Below the pieces are notes generated by a model. It ran no database searches. It was not told the DNA's origin and saw only the letters and a list, made by a program, of their open reading frames with translations. The translations under genes and the position numbers were made by a program. Shown here one piece after another: positions 1-4,378 of a DNA stretch of 6,599 nucleotides. How positions within the stretch are numbered: the first letter of the stretch is position 1; each line of letters opens with the position of its first letter. Source of the stretch: Oscillospiraceae bacterium (lineage in GTDB: Bacteria > Bacillota > Clostridia > Oscillospirales > Acutalibacteraceae); NCBI GenBank assembly GCA_902766855.1, contig CACXFE010000087.1:1-6599 (forward strand), given 5' to 3'.

Positions 1-621
1 AAAAGAACTGCCTTCCCCCATTCTCACCACGCCCAGCACCGGGGTCAGGGTAGTAAAATGGTAATTGGCGATTTTCGGTTTTGCTTCACTGACGACCGAG
101 ATCAAAGTGGATTTCCCCACATTCGGAAACCCGATCAATCCCACATCCGCCAGCAATTTCAGTTCCAGCGTCACATCCAGTTCCTCGCCGGGATTGCCTT
201 TTTTGGCAAAGCGCGGCACCTGCCGCGTGGCGGTGGCAAAATGCTGATTGCCCCACCCGCCGTTTCCGCCTTTGGCGATCACCACCGGCGTTTCATCCGA
301 AAGATCGGCCAAAATCCGGCCGGTTTCACTGTCTTTCACCAATGTTCCCACCGGCACCGAAATCGTAAGCGCGGGGGCGCTTTTGCCGCTGCATCTGCCG
401 CCGGCGCCTTTTGCGCCCGCTTCCGCCGTGTATTTCCGTTTATAGCGAAAATCCGCCAAGGTGGAAAGATTACTGTCCGCGCGGAAAAGAATATCTCCGC
501 CGCGGCCGCCATCGCCCCCATCGGGCCCGCCGGCCGCCACATATTTTTCCCGGTGGAAGGAAACCGCGCCATCGCCTCCGTCCCCGGCTTTTAAATGAAT
601 TTTTGCAATATCGACAAACAT
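1..621 (-). CDS. obgE: GTPase Obg, N-terminal part, runs off the left edge
   Basis: This is an Obg-family GTPase, a ribosome-associated protein that acts in late 50S subunit assembly and stress control. The first 207 codons lie in the window and the rest is beyond position 1. Residues 1 to about 158 are the glycine-rich Obg fold, with the family's GDGGDG (residues 13-18), PDGGDGGRGGD (33-43) and GGNGGWGN (118-125) runs. The GTPase domain follows, with its G1 P-loop GFPNVGKST at 164-172 and the switch I segment FTTLTP at about 189-194. The other GTPase motifs and any C-terminal domain are not visible. The ATG at 621 begins MFVDIAKIHLKAGDGG, the normal family start, with GAGG 10 nt upstream. 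It lies 5 nt after the stop of the preceding DUF2007-like gene, so the two are probably co-transcribed. The rplU-prp-rpmA-obgE order is conserved in Firmicutes and supports the call. Confidence 0.96.
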   Translation of the reverse strand, partial: MFVDIAKIHLKAGDGGDGAVSFHREKYVAAGGPDGGDGGRGGDILFRADSNLSTLADFRYKRKYTAEAGAKGAGGRCSGKSAPALTISVPVGTLVKDSETGRILADLSDETPVVIAKGGNGGWGNQHFATATRQVPRFAKKGNPGEELDVTLELKLLADVGLIGFPNVGKSTLISVVSEAKPKIANYHFTTLTPVLGVVRMGEGSSF

Positions 622-626
622 ATCGG

Positions 627-899
627 TTATTCCTCTTCCGGCTCCACTTCGGTGCCGAGATATACCTCGTATAACTCTTTGGCGCGGTCAAGGTCTTCCG
701 GTGCCACATAGTAGCAATCCGGCACAAACCCGCCGCCAACCAGTATTTTCAAATATCCCCCGGCGCCCTGCTGTTTACAAAGAAACGGGATCCCGTTTTC
801 TTTTAACAGATCCCGGTATATGCCGGAAGATACGGGATTGACGATCGAAACCGCTAAAACGGGATCGTCTTTCCTTTCCTTTTTACTGAATATACTCAT
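627..899 (-). CDS. DUF2007-like small protein (second of a tandem pair)
   Basis: This is a 90-residue protein of unknown function. It resembles the DUF2007 family (called a putative signal-transducing domain), a small alpha/beta fold often described by the core 'slLeenGIpa'. Here residues 30-41 read DLLKENGIPFLC, followed by a glycine-containing loop, a KILVGGGFV strand and a helix DLDRAKELYEVYL near the C-terminus, with an acidic tail. It is paralogous to the gene just upstream: both share PVL, VS, DLL-ENGIPF-C, GG-K, GG-FV and YV at the same spacing. It lacks the zinc ribbon of its partner and begins MSIFSKKERKDD instead. Its ATG overlaps the upstream stop in an ATGA (896-899), which indicates translational coupling. 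Its stop is 5 nt before obgE. It is a real gene by operon packing and paralogy. The family assignment is by pattern only and the function is unknown. Confidence 0.8.
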   Translation of the reverse strand: MSIFSKKERKDDPVLAVSIVNPVSSGIYRDLLKENGIPFLCKQQGAGGYLKILVGGGFVPDCYYVAPEDLDRAKELYEVYLGTEVEPEEE

Positions 900-1288
900 C
901 CTTCCTCACCGTCTTCCTCAAAAAACGATTCGTCAAAAGCCGGTTCCTCATGGAGAAAATCATCGTAAATACGGGCGGCCTGATCAAAACAACTTTCGTC
1001 TACATAAATATCTTCCGCGACAAAAGAGCCGCCGAAGGTCACTTTCATGGCGCCGCCGTCTTCCTCCCCGTCACAACTGAACGGGATCCCGTTTTCGTGC
1101 AAAAGGTCTTTTAAGATCTCCGCGGAAACCACATCTTCCAAAGTTGCCAGCAAAACAGGGTGTTCCAGAATGATTTCTTCTTCCTTGTCCGCATTTTGCG
1201 CGGTGAGGAGATCCGCCCCGCAAATTTTGCAGAGTTCCGCCCCGTCTTCGCATTCTGCCCCGCAAACATGACAGATTTTCATAGCCAT
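896..1288 (-). CDS. Zinc-ribbon plus DUF2007-like protein (first of a tandem pair)
   Basis: This 130-residue protein has two visible parts. Residues 6-23 form a four-cysteine zinc ribbon (CxxC at C6/C9 and CxxC at C20/C23, separated by ten residues). About residues 43-115 form a DUF2007-like domain with the core DLLHENGIPFSC, then KVTFGGSFV and a helix FDQAARIYDDFL. The tail is strongly acidic (EEDGEEG). The ribbon is typical of small cytoplasmic proteins that bind nucleic acid or other proteins, but the partner cannot be inferred. There are two possible starts, the ATG at 1288 and a second in-frame ATG at 1282. The purine run AGGAAAGAGGG directly upstream suits either. It overlaps the next gene by 4 nt (ATGA). 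It follows rpmA by 59 nt that contain a terminator-like hairpin, so it probably depends on readthrough from the rplU promoter. Function unknown. Confidence 0.8.
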   Translation of the reverse strand: MAMKICHVCGAECEDGAELCKICGADLLTAQNADKEEEIILEHPVLLATLEDVVSAEILKDLLHENGIPFSCDGEEDGGAMKVTFGGSFVAEDIYVDESCFDQAARIYDDFLHEEPAFDESFFEEDGEEG

Positions 1289-1301
1289 CCCTCTTTCCTG
1301 T

Positions 1302-1337
1302 AAAAAATAAATCCGGGAAGCCTTTCGCCGCCCGGAT
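1302..1337 (-). terminator. Terminator-like hairpin between rpmA and the DUF2007 pair
   Basis: Read on the minus strand, ATCCGGG (1337-1331) pairs with CCCGGAT (1317-1311) in a 7-bp GC-rich stem around a 13-nt loop that contains GCGAAAGGC. The run TTTATTTTTT follows (1311-1302). This has the form of an intrinsic terminator just after the rpmA stop. No clear promoter sits between it and the next gene, so it may act as a leaky terminator or attenuator that lowers expression of the downstream genes and obgE relative to the ribosomal proteins. Confidence 0.7.
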
Positions 1338-1347
1338 AATCGGTGTT

Positions 1348-1632
1348 TTACTGCTCGACAGCGTAAATGCTGACCTGCTTACGGTCTTTGCCGAGGCGCT
1401 CAAACTTAACCTTCCCGTCGATCAAGGCGAAAAGCGTATCATCTGACCCGCGACCGACATTGTTGCCGGCGTGAATATGCGTGCCTCTCTGGCGAACGAG
1501 GATGTTCCCCGCGAGAACGAACTGCCCGTCCGCTCTCTTCACGCCAAGGCGCTTGGATTCACTGTCACGCCCGTTCTTGGTGGAACCCATTCCTTTTTTA
1601 TGAGCGAATAACTGAATGTTAATCTTTAACAT
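1348..1632 (-). CDS. rpmA: 50S ribosomal protein L27 with cleavable N-terminal extension
   Basis: This is ribosomal protein bL27, 94 residues, a 50S subunit protein whose N-terminus reaches towards the peptidyl-transferase centre. The core STKNGRDSESKRLG (17-30), GNILVRQRGT (42-51), NVGRGSDDTLFA (58-69) and C-terminal GKVKFER match the family. The protein starts MLKINIQLFAHKKGMG. The extra residues before AHKKG are the Firmicute-type extension, which in Staphylococcus aureus is removed by the cysteine protease Prp after a phenylalanine in the LQFF-A motif. The equivalent site here is F9/A10 in NIQLF-A. The ATG at 1632 has a strong GGAGGTG (1646-1640) with 7-nt spacing. The start overlaps the end of prp by 7 nt, so L27 and its protease are translationally coupled. 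The gene is intact and of normal length. Confidence 0.98.
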   Translation of the reverse strand: MLKINIQLFAHKKGMGSTKNGRDSESKRLGVKRADGQFVLAGNILVRQRGTHIHAGNNVGRGSDDTLFALIDGKVKFERLGKDRKQVSIYAVEQ

Positions 1633-1949
1633 GGTTTTACACCTCCGTAAATTCTGATGTTTTTGTTGTACTGACCGGCCAACTGCGATAAATGCAAGCG
1701 AAGCCCTTCCAGTGTTGCCACGGTGGAAGCGGACGGCGAAGGACAAGAAAGTTTCATCACCGCATCGTCCACTGTGATCTCGGCCTGATCCCCGATCACC
1801 TCCGTGATCGTGTTGGCGGCCATATACGCCGCGGAAGAAACCGCCGCGCAAACCAACCTGCCGGTATCATCCTCACTGTCCGAAGAACTGTGCCCTTTGA
1901 TTTCAAATCCGTGAAGGGCGGGCTCGGTCAAAAACCTGATCTCGGTCAT
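1626..1949 (-). CDS. prp: Ribosomal-processing cysteine protease Prp (DUF464 / YsxB family)
   Basis: This 107-residue cytoplasmic cysteine protease cuts the N-terminal extension from L27, a step essential for ribosome assembly where it has been studied. The family's catalytic dyad is visible: His20 in KGHSSSD and Cys34 in GRLVCAAVSSAAYMAAN. The S. aureus enzyme uses a His-Cys pair about 12 residues apart. Here the gap is 14, because the SDSEDDTG loop is slightly longer. The rest is the usual small alpha/beta domain, including the acidic ITVDD and the helix ATLEGLRLHLSQL. It lies between rplU and rpmA, the standard position. The start ATG at 1949 is 2 nt after the rplU stop, has no strong ribosome binding site and probably relies on coupling. 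The stop overlaps rpmA by 7 nt. The substrate site in the adjacent L27 is intact, so the pair is internally consistent. Confidence 0.95.
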   Translation of the reverse strand: MTEIRFLTEPALHGFEIKGHSSSDSEDDTGRLVCAAVSSAAYMAANTITEVIGDQAEITVDDAVMKLSCPSPSASTVATLEGLRLHLSQLAGQYNKNIRIYGGVKPC

Positions 1950-1951
1950 AC

Positions 1952-2257
1952 TCAGCCGATCTCGTTGATCTGTACCTTGGTATAAGGTTGTCTGTGACCC
2001 ATTTTGCGGGAACTGCTTTTTTTCGGTTTGTAGGTGAAGACCGTGATCTTCTTCCCCTTTCCGTTCTTCAAAACAGTGCCTTTTACCACGGCTCCGTCCA
2101 CATACGGGGTGCCGACTTTCAATTCCCCGTCGCTGATTGCAACGACCTTATCGAAAGTGACCACCTCATCAACCTCGGCGTTCAGCTTTTCCACATAAAT
2201 GGTATCCCCATTCTGTACGCGGTACTGCTTGCCGCCGGTTTCAATGATTGCATACAT
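1952..2257 (-). CDS. rplU: 50S ribosomal protein L21
   Basis: This is ribosomal protein bL21, 101 residues, a 23S rRNA-binding protein of the large subunit. The whole family pattern is present: MYAIIETGGKQYRVQNGD at the N-terminus, VEKLNAEVDEVV, GTPYVDGAVVKGTV (49-62) and the basic C-terminal part, with FTYKPKKSSSRKMGHRQ (74-90) and the final YTKVQINEI. The ATG at 2257 is chosen because it gives the canonical MYAIIETGGKQY start and has AGGTG 8 nt upstream. The open frame continues upstream through the leader and promoter, and that extension is not coding. rplU is the first gene of the rplU-prp-rpmA unit, driven by the promoter at 2371-2343 and preceded by an L21-type leader that probably gives autoregulation. 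Confidence 0.98.
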   Translation of the reverse strand: MYAIIETGGKQYRVQNGDTIYVEKLNAEVDEVVTFDKVVAISDGELKVGTPYVDGAVVKGTVLKNGKGKKITVFTYKPKKSSSRKMGHRQPYTKVQINEIG

Positions 2258-2340
2258 TCTCTTTACACCTGCCATATTTTCAGTCTCGCTACCGTAGGCG
2301 TGCAGGGTGCAACTTAAAAAGCCCACAATATGCGGCTTAA
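2258..2340 (-). ncRNA. L21-type ribosomal protein leader (5' UTR of rplU)
   Basis: The roughly 80-nt untranslated region between the predicted transcription start (about 2336) and rplU contains GTTGCACCC, then CTACGGTAGCGAGACTGAAAA, then the AGGTG ribosome binding site. This arrangement resembles the Firmicute L21 leader RNA, a cis-element thought to bind L21 and control its operon. By eye it also holds a bulged stem AAGCC-g-CA / TG-GGCTT (2338-2319) followed by five T, and a small CTA-CGG-TAG hairpin. The assignment rests on remembered consensus and position, not on a covariance-model search. Confidence 0.6.
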
Positions 2341-2342
2341 CT

Positions 2343-2371
2343 ATTTTATCACGAAGGTACGCGATTGTCAA
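2343..2371 (-). promoter_or_regulatory. Sigma-A promoter of the rplU operon
   Basis: A perfect -35 box TTGACA (2371-2366), a 17-bp spacer and a -10 box TAAAAT (2348-2343) lie on the minus strand. The predicted transcription start is near 2336, about 79 nt before the rplU ATG. The stretch upstream of the -35 box is rich in A and T and could act as an UP element, which suits a ribosomal protein operon. The -35 box begins 17 nt after the stop of the 59-residue membrane protein gene. Confidence 0.85.
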
Positions 2372-2387
2372 GCATTTTCTTTCATAT

Positions 2388-2567
2388 TTATTGCCGGTAA
2401 AGCCCGTCAAAATTAAATGCGAGGCATAGCCCCACCAGAACGATCAAAACAAGTACCACCGCCAAAACGGCCAAAACCGTTTTCGTTTCCCGCTTGGGTT
2501 TTTCGGTCGGATTATTCCAATCAATTTCCGTTATCACCTGTGAAGAAGTATTTTTATCCGTTTTCAT
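2388..2567 (-). CDS. Small single-pass membrane protein of unknown function
   Basis: I do not recognise this 59-residue protein. It has a polar N-terminal half (MKTDKNTSSQVITEIDWNN), a basic stretch KPKRETK at 23-29, one strongly hydrophobic segment at about residues 31-50 made mostly of V, L and A, and a short tail FNFDGLYRQ. The basic residues before the hydrophobic segment predict the N-terminus inside and the C-terminus outside. There is no cleavage site that would mark it as a secreted protein. The ATG at 2567 was chosen because the longer open frame upstream runs through the promoter and operator. Its ribosome binding site is only CGGGG, so start confidence is moderate. A near-consensus promoter (2663-2635) drives it, and it diverges from the helix-turn-helix gene. 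The shared palindrome suggests that regulator controls it. No clear terminator separates it from the rplU promoter. Confidence 0.62.
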   Translation of the reverse strand: MKTDKNTSSQVITEIDWNNPTEKPKRETKTVLAVLAVVLVLIVLVGLCLAFNFDGLYRQ

Positions 2568-2609
2568 AATCCCCGAAAAGTCATTCCCTTCGATCTCCCG
2601 CTTTTTCGC

Positions 2610-2631
2610 TTTGCACCTAAATAAGTGCAAA
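2610..2631. promoter_or_regulatory. Palindromic operator in the divergent region
   Basis: TTTGCAC (2610-2616) and GTGCAAA (2625-2631) form a perfect 7-bp-arm inverted repeat with 8 nt between. It overlaps the predicted transcription start (about 2628) of the membrane protein gene and lies beside its -10 box (2635-2640). An XRE-family dimer encoded next door is the natural candidate to bind it. This is inferred from symmetry and position only. Confidence 0.6.
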
Positions 2632-2655
2632 TGTATTATAACAATTTCATATAAT
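2627..2655 (+). promoter_or_regulatory. Probable promoter of the helix-turn-helix gene
   Basis: A perfect TATAAT -10 box lies at 2650-2655 on the plus strand, 46 nt before the regulator's ATG. The -35 position (about 2626-2632) has only a weak match that overlaps the GTGCAA half-site, which suggests a weak or regulator-dependent promoter. An alternative is TTGCAC (2611-2616), 17 bp, TATTAT (2634-2639). The two cannot be separated by reading alone. Confidence 0.45.
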
Positions 2656-2663
2656 AAAGTCAA
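2635..2663 (-). promoter_or_regulatory. Sigma-A promoter of the small membrane protein gene
   Basis: TTGACT (2663-2658), a 17-bp spacer and a perfect TATAAT (2640-2635) lie on the minus strand. The predicted start is near 2628, inside the palindromic operator, giving a 5' UTR of about 61 nt. The promoter overlaps the divergent plus-strand promoter, so the two are likely to interfere with each other or be co-regulated. Confidence 0.8.
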
Positions 2664-2701
2664 GGTTTTGTTCCTATTCAAGTGCAAGGAAGGTGTATGC
2701 C

Positions 2702-2932
2702 ATGAACATCGCCGCCGAAAAACGCATCGGAAAGAAAATCAAAGCCCTGCGCGAACACGCGGGTTTAACCCAAGAGCAGTTATCCGCGCGCCTTCAAGTC
2801 AACGGTTGCGATATTACCAGAAGCGCGCTTGCCAAAATCGAAGTGGGGCAGCGGCATTTATACCCCGATGAAATTATTTTGCTGAAAAAAATCCTGAAAG
2901 TAGAGTATCAAGAGTTGTTGGAAAACGAATAA
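2702..2932 (+). CDS. XRE-family helix-turn-helix transcriptional regulator
   Basis: This 76-residue protein is essentially one Cro/C1-type helix-turn-helix domain and probably binds DNA as a dimer. The domain runs from about IGKKIKALREHAGLTQEQL (9-27), where helix 2 begins at LTQ, through GCDITRSALAKIEVGQR (35-51), which contains the likely recognition helix, to YPDEIILLKKILKV (54-67). There is no sensor or catalytic domain, and the protein ends shortly after the fold. The ATG at 2702 was chosen because AAGGAAGG (2686-2693) lies 8 nt upstream. The in-frame GTG at 2693 is too close to that site. It is the only plus-strand gene here and is divergent from the 59-residue membrane protein. GTGCAA half-sites at both promoters suggest that it represses itself and its neighbour. 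Its stop codon overlaps a strong terminator. Confidence 0.88.
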   Translation: MNIAAEKRIGKKIKALREHAGLTQEQLSARLQVNGCDITRSALAKIEVGQRHLYPDEIILLKKILKVEYQELLENE

Positions 2933-2979
2933 ATCCCTTTGTGCGCGGCAGCCCAACCGCCATGCACAAAGGGATTTTT
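2931..2979 (+). terminator. Bidirectional intrinsic terminator between the regulator gene and nfnB
   Basis: AAATCCCTTTGTGC (2931-2944) pairs perfectly with GCACAAAGGGATTT (2964-2977) in a 14-bp stem. The loop holds a smaller GCGG/CCGC stem (2945-2948 with 2957-2960). On the plus strand it ends in a T run (2975-2979). On the minus strand the stem is followed by a weaker TTTATTCGTTTTC. It sits between two convergent genes, overlaps the regulator's stop codon and lies 9 nt beyond the nfnB stop, so it probably serves both. Confidence 0.9.
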
Positions 2980-2986
2980 CTATCGG

Positions 2987-4378
2987 TTACATTTTCTGTT
3001 CCCGTATATACTGATCAATCGCGGCGGCGGCGGATTTCCCAGCGCCCATCGCCAGAATGACCGTGGCCGCACCAGTGACCGCGTCACCCCCCGCGTACAC
3101 ACCCTCTTTGGTGGTCTGCATATTTTCATCCACCACAAGGCAACCTCGTTTGTTGGCTTCGATCCCGGTCGTGGTGGTACGAATGAGCGGATTGGGCGAA
3201 GTGCCGAGCGCCATGATCACCGAATCGGCTTCCAGCACAAATTCCGAACCCGGGATCTCCACCGGCCGCCTTCTGCCGCCGGCATCCGGCTCGCCGAGTT
3301 CCATGCGGATGCACTCCACGCCCGTAACATGGCCGTTTTCATCCGCCAGCACCCGCACGGGATTACAAAGAAGTTTGAACTCGATCTCTTCTTCCTTCGC
3401 GTGATGCACTTCTTCTTTTCGGGCGGGCATTTCCTCTTCACTGCGGCGGTAGATGATATAAACATGCTCCGCCCCGAGGCGCTTGGCGGAACGCGCCGCG
3501 TCCATCGCCACATTGCCCCCGCCGACCACCGCCACGCGAGCGGCTTTTTTGATCGGGGTATCATATTCTTCCAGATAGGCTTTCATCAGATTGATGCGGG
3601 TAAGGAACTCATTGGCCGAGTACACCCCGACACTGCCTTCCCCTTCGATCCCCATAAACATGGGCAGACCCGCGCCGGAGCCGATGAATACCGCATCGTA
3701 CCCCATATCCATGATCTCATCGACCGAAAGCACTTTTCCGATCACCATATCGGTCATAATTTCCACGCCCATCTTGCGAAGCCCGTCTATTTCCGCCGCT
3801 ACGATTCTTTTAGGCAGGCGGAACTCCGGAATGCCGTATACCAGCACGCCGCCGGGGGTATGGAACGCCTCGAAAATCGTAACCTGATACCCTAATTTCG
3901 CAAGATCGCCGGCGCAGGTCAGCCCCGAAGGGCCCGCGCCGATCACCGCCACTTTTTTGCCGTTCGGTTGAATGGCGGGGATTTCCCGCTCGCAGTTGGC
4001 CATATACCAATCCGCCGCAAAACGCTCTAACCGACCGATCCCGACACTCTCGCCCTTGATCCCCCGCACGCATTTCCCTTCACACTGGGATTCCTGCGGG
4101 CAAACCCTGCCACATACGGCGGGCAACGAACTGGTTTCACTGATTTTCTCATACGCGGCTTTAAAATCGCCCGCTTTGATGAGCGCGATAAATTCCGGGA
4201 TCTGCACATTCACCGGGCAGCCCGAAACACAGGGGCGGTTTTTGCAATTCAAGCAACGCCCCGCTTCTTTCATTGCCATTTCCTCGGTATACCCGAGAGC
4301 AACTTCGTCAAAATTCTTATTCCGTACCAGCGGATCCTGTTCGGGCATCGCTGTTTTGTTGGGTGACAAATCAGCCAT
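2987..4378 (-). CDS. nfnB: NfnB, large subunit of NADH-dependent ferredoxin:NADP+ oxidoreductase
   Basis: This 463-residue flavoprotein belongs to the GltD-like family. With NfnA it forms a cytoplasmic electron-bifurcating transhydrogenase that couples NADPH, NADH and ferredoxin. Iron-sulfur ligands are clear: C42, C45, C50 and C54 (CLNCKNRPCVSGCP) and C89, C93, C99 and C103. An FAD-binding GAGPSGLTCAGDL lies at 147-159 with GGVLVYGIPEFRLPK at 176-190, an NADPH-binding GGGNVAMDAARSAKRLGA at 286-303 and the closing FAD motif YAGGDAVTGAATVILAMGAG at 428-447. Alone it could be called glutamate synthase small subunit. The adjacent nfnA makes NfnB (also called SudA) much more likely, and no large glutamate synthase subunit is seen here. 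The ATG at 4378 has GGAGG 9 nt upstream and overlaps the nfnA stop by 8 nt. It is the last gene of the metK operon. Confidence 0.93.
   Translation of the reverse strand: MADLSPNKTAMPEQDPLVRNKNFDEVALGYTEEMAMKEAGRCLNCKNRPCVSGCPVNVQIPEFIALIKAGDFKAAYEKISETSSLPAVCGRVCPQESQCEGKCVRGIKGESVGIGRLERFAADWYMANCEREIPAIQPNGKKVAVIGAGPSGLTCAGDLAKLGYQVTIFEAFHTPGGVLVYGIPEFRLPKRIVAAEIDGLRKMGVEIMTDMVIGKVLSVDEIMDMGYDAVFIGSGAGLPMFMGIEGEGSVGVYSANEFLTRINLMKAYLEEYDTPIKKAARVAVVGGGNVAMDAARSAKRLGAEHVYIIYRRSEEEMPARKEEVHHAKEEEIEFKLLCNPVRVLADENGHVTGVECIRMELGEPDAGGRRRPVEIPGSEFVLEADSVIMALGTSPNPLIRTTTTGIEANKRGCLVVDENMQTTKEGVYAGGDAVTGAATVILAMGAGKSAAAAIDQYIREQKM

Larger units (their letters stand above)
2616..2687 (+). repeat. 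Two imperfect 15-bp direct repeats with the GTGCAA half-site
   Basis: CCTAAATAAGTGCAA (2616-2630) recurs as CCTATTCAAGTGCAA (2673-2687) with 12 of 15 positions identical, start to start 57 bp. The last eight bases, AAGTGCAA, are identical. The second copy abuts the ribosome binding site of the regulator gene, so binding there could block the regulator's own expression. The first copy contains the right arm of the palindrome at 2610-2631. Confidence 0.6.

Noticed and set aside
58..594. A 178-codon open frame on the plus strand opposite obgE
   Set aside because: The minus strand encodes the unmistakable Obg domain across the same bases. The plus frame has low-complexity His/Arg/Ala composition and no family motif.
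1348..1851. A 167-codon frame fusing sequence upstream of L27 to L27
   Set aside because: The upstream part is out of frame with the real prp gene. L27 has its own strong ribosome binding site and the conserved cleavable start.
1952..2410. An extended 152-codon version of L21
   Set aside because: The extra N-terminal part would be translated from the promoter and leader. The canonical MYAIIETGGKQY start has its own ribosome binding site.
2388..2687. An extended 99-codon version of the small membrane protein
   Set aside because: The extension would cover the -10 box and operator upstream of the predicted transcription start, so it cannot be on the main transcript.
2931..2979. Possible attachment site or mobile-element inverted repeat
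   Set aside because: The perfect inverted repeat is followed by a T run, lies exactly between convergent genes and is explained as a terminator. No transposase or integrase is nearby.
2939..3895. A 318-codon open frame on the plus strand opposite nfnB
   Set aside because: It lies wholly within a clearly conserved iron-sulfur flavoprotein gene on the other strand, is rich in His, Arg and Phe as expected of an antisense frame in GC-rich DNA, and starts inside the terminator hairpin with no ribosome binding site.
2987..4378. Calling nfnB glutamate synthase small subunit (gltD)
   Set aside because: The domain architecture is shared, but the gene is directly coupled to nfnA and no large glutamate synthase subunit is present, so NfnB fits better.
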